Assembly (NCBI RefSeq): GCF_029227915.1
Contig: NC_079879.1
Coordinates: forward strand, 14,882,001-14,946,000
Direction of reading: 5' to 3'
DNA: 64,000 bases
DNA from: Hydractinia symbiolongicarpus
Taxonomy: Eukaryota > Cnidaria > Hydrozoa > Anthoathecata > Hydractiniidae
Numbering within the stretch: the stretch's first letter is position 1; every line of letters starts with the position of its first letter. The notes beneath the pieces were generated by a model. That model ran no database searches. It saw only the letters and a list, made by a program, of their open reading frames with translations, and was not told the DNA's origin. Position numbers and translations under genes: made by a program. Shown in pieces: positions 52,991 through 63,858 of this stretch.

Positions 52991-55382
52991 TGGTTTCACC
53001 TGCCTGTGCATGTTACCTTTGGACCAATCGTTCCAGTCTCAATGCACTACAACGTCCCGAGTCGTTCTCATTAGCGCCGTTGCTTTACAACACTCTTAAC
53101 AACGTGCACAGTCCTATAAAGGCTGTAATATGGCCTTTTGCAGTTTAATAAAGGCCTCACACGTAAATCACGTGGTTTCACCTGTCTGCGCAGGTTACCA
53201 TTAGCTTAGTCCTTCCAGTCTCAATGCACTACAACCTCCCAAGTCGTGTTCATTAGCGCCGTTGCCTTAGGACACTCTTAACTACGTGCACAGTCCTATA
53301 AAGGCTGTAATATAGCCTATTGCAGTCTAATAAAGGCCTCACACGTAAATCACGTGGTTCCATTTGCCTGCGCAGGTTACCATTGAACTAGTCGTTCCAG
53401 TCTCAATGCGCTACAACGTCCCAAGTCGTTTTCATTAGCGCCGTTGCCTTACAAGACTCTTAACTACGTGCACAGTCCTATAAAGGCTGTAATATGGCCT
53501 TTTGCAGTCTAATAAAGGCTTCACACGTAAATCACGTAGTTTCACCTGCCTGCGCAGGTTACCAATGGCCTAGTCCTTCCAGCCTCAATGCGTTACAACG
53601 TCCCAAGTCGTTTTCATTAGTTCCGTTGCCTAACAACACTCTTAACTACGTGCACAGTCCTATAAAGGCTGTAATATGGCCTTTTGCAGTCTAATAAAGA
53701 CTTCACACGTAAATCATGTAGTTTCACCTGCCTGCGCAGGTTACCTTTGGACTAATTGTTCCAGACTCAATGCGCTACAACGTCCCAAGTTCTCTTCATT
53801 GGCGAAGTTGCCTTAGAACACTCTTAACTACGTGCACAGTCCTATAAAGGCTGTAATATGGCCTTTTGCAGTCCAATAAAGGCCTCACACGTAAATCACG
53901 TGGTTCCATTTGCCTGCGCAGGTTACCATTGAACTAGTCGTTCCAGTCTTAATGCGCTACAACGTCCCAAGTCGTTTTCATTAGCGCCGTTGCTTTACAA
54001 CACTCTTAACTACGTGCACAGTCCTATAAAGGCTGTAATATGGCCTTTTGCAGTCTAATAAAGGCTTCACACGTAAATCACGTAGTTTCACCTGCCTGCG
54101 CAGGTTACCAATGGCCTAGTCCCTCCAGCCTCAATGCGTTACAACGTCCCAAGTCGTTTTCATTAGTTCCGTTGCCTAACAACACTCTTAACTACGTGCA
54201 CAGTCCTATAAAGGCTGTAATATGGCGTTTTGCAGTCTAATAAAGGCCTCACACGTAAATCACGTGGTTTCACCTGTCTGCGCAGGTTACCATTGGCCTA
54301 GTCCTTCAAGTCCCAATGCGCTGCAACGTCCCAAGTCGTTTTCATTAGCGCCGTTGCCTTAGAACACTCTTTACTACGTGCACAGTCCTATAAAGGCTGT
54401 AATATGGCCTTTTGCAGTCTAATAAAGGCCTCACACGTAAATCACGTGGTTTCACCTGTCTGCGCAGGTTACCATTGACCTAGTCCTTCCAGCCTTAATG
54501 CGCTACAACGTCCCAAGTCGTTTTCATTAGTGCCGTTGCCTTACAACACTATTAACTACGTGCACAGTCCTATAAAGGCTGTAATATGGCCTTCTGCAGT
54601 CTAATAAAGGCTTCACACGTAAATCACGTGGTTTCACCTGCGTGCGCAGGTTACCTTTAGACTAATCGTTCCAGTCTCAATGCGCTGCAACGTCCCAAGT
54701 CGTTTTCATTGGCGAAGTTGCCTTAGAACACTCTTAACTACGTGCAAAGTCCTATAAATGCTGTAATATGGCCTTTGCAGTCTAATAAAGTCTTCACACG
54801 TAAATCACGTGGTTTCACCTGCCTGCGCAGGTTACCTTTGGACTAATCGTTCCAGTCTTAATGTGCTACAACGTCCCAAGTCGTTTTCATTGGTGCCGTT
54901 GCTTTACAACACTCTTAACTACGTGCACAGTCCTATAAAGGCTGTAATATGGCCTTTTGCAGTCTAATAAAGGCTTCACACGTAAATCACGTGGTTTCAC
55001 CTGCCTGTGCATGTTACCTTTGGACTAATCGTTCCAGTCTCAATGCACTACAACGTCCCGAGTCGTTTTCATTAGCGCCGTTGCTTTACAACACTCTTAA
55101 CAACGTGCACAGTCCTATAAAGGCTGTAATATGGCCTTTTGCAGTCTAATAAAGGCCTCACACGTAAATCACGTGGTTTCACCTGCCTGTGCATGTTACC
55201 TTTGGACCAATCGTTCCAGTCTCAATGCACTACAACGTCCCGAGTCGTTCTCATTAGCGCCGTTGCTTTACAACACTCTTAACAACGTGCACAGTCCTAT
55301 AAAGGCTGTAATATGGCCTTTTGCAGTCTAATAAAGGCCTCACACGTAAATCACGTGGTTCCATTTGCCTGCGCAGGTTACC
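51562..55382 (+). repeat. 21-monomer unit (3821 bp), first copy
   Basis: Positions 51562-54972 recur at 55383-58793, offset 3821 (one monomer has the shortened GGCCTTTGCAG, near 54768). Shared markers are GTTGTCATTAG, TTGGACCAATCG, TAGCCTATTGCAG, GTTCTCTTCATTGG, AGTCCCTCCAG, ATGGCGTTTTGCAG and CCTGCGTGCGCAGG. The left joint lies at GTTAC just after the dyad position. Confidence 0.88.
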
Positions 55383-55494
55383 TTTGGACTAATCGTTCCA
55401 GTCTCAATGCACTACAACGTCCCGAGTCGTTTTCATTAGCGCAGTTGCTTTACAACACTCTTAACAACGTGCACAGTCCTATAAAGGCTGTAAT
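54949..55494 (+). repeat. Run of three near-identical single monomers
   Basis: The monomers starting at 54949, 55131 and 55313 all carry TTTGGAC(T/C)AATCG, AATGCACTACAACG, CCCGAGTCG and CTTAACAACG, a run not seen elsewhere in the window, where this type is normally isolated. It looks like a local single-monomer amplification; the third one is chimeric, with GGTTCCATTTGCCTGCGCAGG in front. Confidence 0.75.
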
Positions 55495-58400
55495 ATGGCC
55501 TTTTGCAGTCTAATAAAGGCCTCACACGTAAATCATGTAGTTTCACCTGCCTGCGCAAGTTACCATTGGACTATTCCTTCTAGTCTCAATGCGGTACAAC
55601 GTCCCAAGTCGTTTTCATTAGCGCCGTTGCTTTACAACACTCTTAACTACGTGCACAGTCCTATAAAGGCTGTAATATGGCCTTTTGCAGTCTAATAAAG
55701 GCCTCACACGTAAATCACGTGGTTCCATTTGCCTGCGCAGGTTACCATTGAACTAGTCGTTCCAGTCTCAATGCGCTACAACGTCCCAAGTCGTTTTCAT
55801 TAGCGCCGTTGCTTTACAACACTCTTAACTACGTGCACAGTCCTATAAAGGCTGTAATATGGCCTTTTGCAGTCTAATAAAGACTTCACACGTAAATCAT
55901 GTAGTTTCACCTGCCTGCGCAGGTTACCTTTGGACTAATTGTTCCAGACTCAATGCGCTACAACGTCCCAAGTCGTTTTCATTGGCGAAGTTGCTTTAGA
56001 ACACTCTTAACTACGTGCACAATCCTATAAAGGCTGTATTATGGCCTTCTTCAGTCTAATAAATGCCTCACACATAAATCACGTGGTTCCATTTGGCTGT
56101 GCAGGTTACCATTGGATTATTCCTTCCAGTCTCAATGCGCTACAACGTCCCAAGTCGTTTTCATTAGCGGCGTTGCTTTACAACACTCTTAACTACGTGC
56201 ACAATCCTATAAAGGCTGTATTATGGCCTTCTTCAGTCTAATAAATGCCTCACACATAAATCACGTGGTTCCATTTGGCTGTGCAGGTTACCATTGGACT
56301 ATTCCTTCCAGTCTCAATGTGCTACAACGTCCCAAGTCGTTTTCATTAGCGCCGTTGCTTTACAACACTATTAACTACGTGCACAGTCCTATAAAGGCTG
56401 TAATATGGCCTTCTGCAGTCTAATAAAGGCTTCACACGTAAATCACGTGGTTTCATCTGCCTGCGCAGGTTACCTTTAGACTAATCGTTCCAGTCTCAAT
56501 GCGCTGCAACGTCCCAAGTCGTTTTCATTGGCGAAGTTGCTTTCGAACACTCTTAACTACGTGCACAGTCCTATAAAGGCTGTATTATGGCCTTTTGCAG
56601 TCTAATAAAGGCCTCACACGTAAATCACGTGGTTCCATTTGCCTGTGCAGGTTACCATTGAAGTAGTCGTTCCAGTCTCAGTGCGCTACAACGTCCCAAG
56701 TCGTTGTCATTAGCGCCGTTGCTTTACAACACTCTTAACTACGTGCACAGTCCTATAAAGGCTGTAATATGGCCTTTTGCAGTCTAATAAAGGCTTCACA
56801 CGTAAATCACGTGGTTTCACCTGCCTGTGCATGTTACCTTTGGACCAATCGTTCCAGTCTCAATGCACTACAACGTCCCGAGTCGTTCTCATTAGCGCCG
56901 TTGCTTTACAACACTCTTAACAACGTGCACAGTCCTATAAAGGCTGTAATATGGCCTTTTGCAGTTTAATAAAGGCCTCACACGTAAATCACGTGGTTTC
57001 ACCTGTCTGCGCAGGTTACCATTAGCTTAGTCCTTCCAGTCTCAATGCACTACAACCTCCCAAGTCGTGTTCATTAGCGCCGTTGCCTTAGGACACTCTT
57101 AACTACGTGCACAGTCCTATAAAGGCTGTAATATAGCCTATTGCAGTCTAATAAAGGCCTCACACGTAAATCACGTGGTTCCATTTGCCTGCGCAGGTTA
57201 CCATTGAACTAGTCGTTCCAGTCTCAATGCGCTACAACGTCCCAAGTCGTTTTCATTAGCGCCGTTGCCTTACAAGACTCTTAACTACGTGCACAGTCCT
57301 ATAAAGGCTGTAATATGGCCTTTTGCAGTCTAATAAAGGCTTCACACGTAAATCACGTAGTTTCACCTGCCTGCGCAGGTTACCAATGGCCTAGTCCTTC
57401 CAGCCTCAATGCGTTACAACGTCCCAAGTCGTTTTCATTAGTTCCGTTGCCTAACAACACTCTTAACTACGTGCACAGTCCTATAAAGGCTGTAATATGG
57501 CCTTTTGCAGTCTAATAAAGACTTCACACGTAAATCATGTAGTTTCACCTGCCTGCGCAGGTTACCTTTGGACTAATTGTTCCAGACTCAATGCGCTACA
57601 ACGTCCCAAGTTCTCTTCATTGGCGAAGTTGCCTTAGAACACTCTTAACTACGTGCACAGTCCTATAAAGGCTGTAATATGGCCTTTTGCAGTCCAATAA
57701 AGGCCTCACACGTAAATCACGTGGTTCCATTTGCCTGCGCAGGTTACCATTGAACTAGTCGTTCCAGTCTTAATGCGCTACAACGTCCCAAGTCGTTTTC
57801 ATTAGCGCCGTTGCTTTACAACACTCTTAACTACGTGCACAGTCCTATAAAGGCTGTAATATGGCCTTTTGCAGTCTAATAAAGGCTTCACACGTAAATC
57901 ACGTAGTTTCACCTGCCTGCGCAGGTTACCAATGGCCTAGTCCCTCCAGCCTCAATGCGTTACAACGTCCCAAGTCGTTTTCATTAGTTCCGTTGCCTAA
58001 CAACACTCTTAACTACGTGCACAGTCCTATAAAGGCTGTAATATGGCGTTTTGCAGTCTAATAAAGGCCTCACACGTAAATCACGTGGTTTCACCTGTCT
58101 GCGCAGGTTACCATTGGCCTAGTCCTTCAAGTCCCAATGCGCTGCAACGTCCCAAGTCGTTTTCATTAGCGCCGTTGCCTTAGAACACTCTTTACTACGT
58201 GCACAGTCCTATAAAGGCTGTAATATGGCCTTTTGCAGTCTAATAAAGGCCTCACACGTAAATCACGTGGTTTCACCTGTCTGCGCAGGTTACCATTGAC
58301 CTAGTCCTTCCAGCCTTAATGCGCTACAACGTCCCAAGTCGTTTTCATTAGTGCCGTTGCCTTACAACACTATTAACTACGTGCACAGTCCTATAAAGGC

Positions 58401-58793
58401 TGTAATATGGCCTTCTGCAGTCTAATAAAGGCTTCACACGTAAATCACGTGGTTTCACCTGCGTGCGCAGGTTACCTTTAGACTAATCGTTCCAGTCTCA
58501 ATGCGCTGCAACGTCCCAAGTCGTTTTCATTGGCGAAGTTGCCTTAGAACACTCTTAACTACGTGCAAAGTCCTATAAATGCTGTAATATGGCCTTTGCA
58601 GTCTAATAAAGTCTTCACACGTAAATCACGTGGTTTCACCTGCCTGCGCAGGTTACCTTTGGACTAATCGTTCCAGTCTTAATGTGCTACAACGTCCCAA
58701 GTCGTTTTCATTGGTGCCGTTGCTTTACAACACTCTTAACTACGTGCACAGTCCTATAAAGGCTGTAATATGGCCTTTTGCAGTCTAATAAAG
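55383..58793 (+). repeat. 21-monomer unit, second copy
   Basis: A repeat of 51562-54972. It departs at 58794 (AAAGTCCTC for AAAGGCTTC). Part of it (55670-57611) is copied once more at 59124-61065 with offset 3454 (19 monomers). Confidence 0.85.
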
Positions 58794-58948
58794 TCCTCAC
58801 ACGTAAATCACGTGGCTTCACCGGTCTGCGCAGGTTACCATTGGCCTAGTCCTTCCAGTCTCATTGCGCTATAACGTCCCAAGTTGTTTTCATTATTGTT
58901 GCCTTAGAACACTCTTAACTACGTGCACAGTCCTATAAAGGCTGTAAT
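58770..58948 (+). repeat. 179-bp monomer with 3-bp loss
   Basis: CATTATTGTTGCC replaces CATTAGCGCCGTTGCC near 58882, the largest internal deletion I noticed in a monomer. The same deletion recurs at 62770-62948, exactly 4000 bp on, so it is a heritable marker of the 22-monomer unit and not a read error. Confidence 0.85.
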
Positions 58949-59123
58949 ATGGCCTTTTGCAGTCTAATAAAGACTTCACACGTAAATCATGTAGTTTCAC
59001 CTGCCTGCGCAGGTTACCTTTGGACTAATTGTTCCAGACTCAATGCGCTACAACGTCCCAAGTCGTTTTCATTAGCGCCGTTGCTCTACAACACTATTAA
59101 CTACGTGCACAGTCCTATAAAGT

Positions 59124-61065
59124 CTGTAATATGGCCTTTTGCAGTCTAATAAAGGCCTCACACGTAAATCACGTGGTTCCATTTGCCTGCGCAGGTTACC
59201 ATTGAACTAGTCGTTCCAGTCTCAATGCGCTACAACGTCCCAAGTCGTTTTCATTAGCGCCGTTGCTTTACAACACTCTTAACTACGTGCACAGTCCTAT
59301 AAAGGCTGTAATATGGCCTTTTGCAGTCTAATAAAGACTTCACACGTAAATCATGTAGTTTCACCTGCCTGCGCAGGTTACCTTTGGACTAATTGTTCCA
59401 GACTCAATGCCCTACAACGTCCCAAGTCGTTTTCATTGACGAAGTTGCTTTAGAACACTCTTAACTACGTGCACAATCCTATAAAGGCTGTATTATGGCC
59501 TTCTTCAGTCTAATAAATGCCTCACACATAAATCACGTGGTTCCATTTGGCTGTGCAGGTTACCATTGGAGTATTCCTTCCAGTCTCAATGCGCTACAAC
59601 GTCCCAAGTCGTTTTCATTAGCGGCGTTGCTTTACAACACTCTTAACTACGTGCACAATCCTATAAAGGCTGTATTATGGCCTTCTTCAGTCTAATAAAT
59701 GCCTCACACATAAATCACGTGGTTCCATTTGGCTGTGCAGGTTACCATTGGACTATTCCTTCCAGTCTCAATGCGCTACAACGTCCCAAGTCGTTTTCAT
59801 TAGCGCCGTTGCTTTACAACACTATTAACTACGTGCACAGTCCTATAAAGGCTGTAATATGGCCTTCTGCAGTCTAATAAAGGCTTCACACGTAAATCAC
59901 GTGGTTTCATCTGCCTGCGCAGGTTACCTTTAGACTAATCGTTCCAGTCTCAATGCGCTGCAACGTCCCAAGTCGTTTTCATTGGCGAAGTTGCTTTCGA
60001 ACACTCTTAACTACGTGCACAGTCCTATAAAGGCTGTATTATGGCCTTTTGCAGTCTAATAAAGGCCTCACACGTAAATCACGTGGTTCCATTTGCCTGT
60101 GCAGGTTACCATTGAAGTAGTCGTTCCAGTCTCAGTGCGCTACAACATCCCAAGTCGTTGTCATTAGCGCCGTTGCTTTACAACACTCTTAACTACGTGC
60201 ACAGTCCTATAAAGGCTGTAATATGGCCTTTTGCAGTCTAATAAAGGCTTCACACGTAAATCACGTGGTTTCACCTGCCTGTGCATGTTACCTTTGGACT
60301 AATCGTTCCAGTCTCAATGCACTACAACGTCCCGAGTCGTTCTCATTAGCGCCGTTGCTTTACAACACTCTTAACAACGTGCCCAGTCCTATAAAGGCTG
60401 TAATATGGCCTTTTGCAGTTTAATAAAGGCCTCACACGTAAATCACGTGGTTTCACCTGTCTGCGCAGGTTACCATTAGCTTAGTCCTTCCAGTCTCAAT
60501 GCACTACAACCTCCCAAGTCGTGTTCATTAGCGCCGTTGCCTTAGGACACTCTTAACTACGTGCACAGTCCTATAAAGGCTGTAATATAGCCTTTTGCAG
60601 TCTAATAAAGGCCTCACACGTAAATCACGTGGTTCCATTTGCCTGCGCAGGTTACCATTGAACTAGTCGTTCCAGTCTCAATGCGCTACAACGTCCCAAG
60701 TCGTTTTCATTAGCGCCGTTGCCTTACAAGACTCTTAACTACGTGCACAGTCCTAGAAAGGCTGTAATATGGCCTTTTGCAGTCTAATAAAGGCTTCACA
60801 CGTATATCACGTAGTTTCACCTGCCTGCGCAGGTTACCAATGGCCTAGTCCTTCCAGCCTCAATGCGTTACAACGTCCCAAGTCGTTTTCATTAGTTCCG
60901 TTGCCTAACAACACTCTTAACTACGTGCACAGTCCTATAAAGGCTGTAATATGGCCTTTTGCAGTCTAATAAAGACTTCACACGTAAATCATGTAGTTTC
61001 ACCTGCCTGCGCAGGTTACCTTTGGACTAATTGTTACAGACTCAATGCGCTACAACGTCCCAAGT
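59124..61065 (+). repeat. 19-monomer-offset copy of 55670-57611
   Basis: The offset is 3454. Differences noted include GTCCTAGAAAGG at 60751, GTATATCACG near 60802, GTGCCCAGTCC near 60379 and ACAACATCCC near 60145. The match ends where TTCTCTTCATT (57611) is replaced by TCGTTTTCATT. Confidence 0.82.
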
Positions 61066-61722
61066 CGTTTTCATTAGCGGCGTTGCTTTACAACACTCTT
61101 AACTACGTGCACAATCCTATAAAGGCTGTATTATGGCCTTCTTCAGTCTAATAAATGACTCACACATAAATCACGTGGTTCCATTTGGCTGTGCAGGTTA
61201 CCATTGGACTATTCCTTCCAGTCTCAATGCGCTACAACGTTCCAAGTCGTTTTCATTAGCGCCGTTGCTTTACAACACTATTAACTACGTGCACAGTCCT
61301 ATAAAGGCTGTAATATGGCCTTCTGCAGTCTAATAAAGGCTTCACACGTAAATCACGTGGTTTCATCTGCCTGCGCAGGTTACCTTTAGACTAATCGTTC
61401 CAGTCTCAATGCGCTGCAACGTCCCAAGTCGTTTTCATTGGCGAAGTTGCTTTCGAACACTCTTAACTACGTGCACAGTCCTATAAAGGCTGTATTATGG
61501 CCTTTTGCAGTCTAATAACGGCCTTACACGTAAATCACGTGGTTCCATTTGCCTGTGCAGGTTACCATTGAAGTAGTCGTTCCAGTCTCAGTGCGCTACA
61601 ACATCCCAAGTCGTTGTCATTAGCGCCGTTGCTTTACAACACTCTTAACTACGTGCACAGTCCTATAAAGGCTGTAATATGGCCTTTTGCAGTCTAATAA
61701 AGGCTTCACACGTAAATCACGT
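61066..61722 (+). repeat. 8-monomer-offset copy of 59610-60266
   Basis: Offset 1456. The private ACAACATCCC of 60145 recurs near 61601, which dates this copy after that change. Private changes here are AATGACTCAC near 61156 and AATAACGGCCTTACACG near 61516. Confidence 0.8.
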
Positions 61723-61889
61723 AGTTTCACCTGCCTGCGCAGGTTACCAATGGCCTAGTCCCTCCAGCCTCAATGCGTTACAACGTCCCAAGTCGTTTTC
61801 ATTAGTTCCGTTGCCTAACAACACTCTTAACTACGTGCACAGTCCTATAAAGGCTGTAATATGGCGTTTTGCAGTCTAATAAAGGCCTC

Positions 61890-62253
61890 ACACGTAAATC
61901 ACGTGGTTTCACCTGTCTTCGCAGGTTACCATTGGCCTAGTCCTTCAAGTCCCAATGCGCTGCAACGTCCCAAGTCGTTTTCATTAGCGCTGTTGCCTTA
62001 GAACACTCTTTACTACGTGCACAGTCCTATAAAGGCTGTAATATGGCCTTTTGCAGTCTAATAAAGGCCTCACACGTAAATCACGTGGTTTCACCTGTCT
62101 GCGCAGGTTACCATTGGCCTAGTCCTTCAAGTCCCAATGCGCTGCAACGTCCCAAGTCGTTTTCATTAGCGCCGTTGCCTTAGAACACTCTTTACTACGT
62201 GCACAGTCCTATAAAGGCTGTAATATGGCCTTTTGCAGTCTAATAAAGGCCTC
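61890..62253 (+). repeat. Single-monomer tandem duplication
   Basis: Two consecutive monomers carry GTTTCACCTGTCT(G/T)CGCAGG, CCTTCAAGTCCCAATGCGCTGC and CACTCTTTAC, where the related segment at 58.1 kb has one. This adds 182 bp and shifts the offset to the 57.9-58.8 kb region from 3818 to 4000. Small differences separate the two (TCTTCGCAGG and GCGCTGTTGC in the first). Confidence 0.85.
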
Positions 62254-62769
62254 ACACGTAAATCACGTGGTTTCACCTGTCTGCGCAGGTTACCATTGAC
62301 CTAGTCCTTCCAGCCTTAATGCGCTACAACGTCCCAAGTCGTTTTCATTAGTGCCGTTGCCTTACAACACTATTAACTACGTGCACAGTCCTATAAAGGC
62401 TGTAATATGGCCTTCTGCATTCTAATAAAGGCTTCACACGTAAATCACGTGGTTTCACCTGCGTGCGCAGGTTACCTTTAGACTAATCGTTCCAGTCTCA
62501 ATGCGCTGCAACGTCCCAAGTCGTTTTCATTGGCCAAGTTGCCTTAGAACACTCTTAACTACGTGCAAAGTCCTATAAATGCTGTAATATGGCCTTTGCA
62601 GTCTAATAAAGTCTTCACACGTAAATCACGTGGTTTCACCTGCCTGCGCAGGTTACCTTTGGACTAATCGTTCCAGTCTTAATGTGCTACAACGTCCCAA
62701 GTCGTTTTCATTGGTGCCGTTGCTTTACAACACTCTTAACTACGTGCACAGTCCTATAAAGGCTGTAAT

Positions 62770-62948
62770 ATGGCCTTTTGCAGTCTAATAAAGTCCTCAC
62801 ACGTAAATCACGTGGCTTCACCGGTCTGCGCAGGTTACCATTGGCCTAGTCCTTCCAGTCTCATTGCGCTATAACGTCCCAAGTTGTTTTCATTATTGTT
62901 GCCTTAGAACACTCTTAACTACGTGCACAGTCCTATAAAGGCTGTAAT
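62770..62948 (+). repeat. 179-bp monomer, second occurrence
   Basis: A copy of 58770-58948 with the same 3-bp loss near 62882. Confidence 0.85.
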
Positions 62949-63858
62949 ATGGCCTTTTGCAGTCTAATAAAGACTTCACACGTAAATCATGTAGTTTCAC
63001 CTGCCTGCGCAGGTTACCTTTGGACTAATTGTTCCAGACTCAATGCGCTACAACGTCCCAAGTCGTTTTCATTAGCGCCGTTGCTCTACAACACTATTAA
63101 CTACGTGCACAGTCCTATAAAGGCTGTAATATGGCCTTTTGCAGTCTAATAAAGGCCTCACACGTAAATCACGTGGTTCCATTTGCCTGCGCAGGTTACC
63201 ATTGAACTAGTCGTTCCAGTCTCAATGCGCTACAACGTCCCAAGTCGTTTTCATTAGCGCCGTTGCTTTACAACACTCTTAACTACGTGCACAGTCCTAT
63301 AAAGGCTGTAATATGGCCTTTTGCAGTCTAATAAAGACTTCACACGTAAATCATGTAGTTTCACCTGCCTGCGCAGGTTACCTTTGGACTAATTGTTCCA
63401 GACTCAATGCCCTACAACGTCCCAAGTCGTTTTCATTGGCGAAGTTGCTTTAGAACACTCTTAACTACGTGCACAATCCTATAAATGCTGTATTATGGCC
63501 TTCTTCAGTCTAATAAATGCCTCACACATAAATCACGTGGTTCCATTTGGCTGTGCAGGTTACCATTGGAGTATTCCTTCCAGTCTCAATGCGCTACAAC
63601 GTCCCAAGTCGTTTTCATTAGCGGCGTTGCTTTACAACACTCTTAACTACGTGCACAATCCTATAAAGGCTGTATTATGGCCTTCTTCAGTCTAATAAAT
63701 GCCTCACACATAAATCACGTGGTTCCATTTGGCTGTGCAGGTTACCATTGGACTATTCCTTCCAGTCTCAATGCGCTACAACGTCCCAAGTCGTTTTCAT
63801 TAGCGCCGTTGCTTTACAACACTATTAACTACGTGCACAGTCCTATAAAGTCTGTAAT

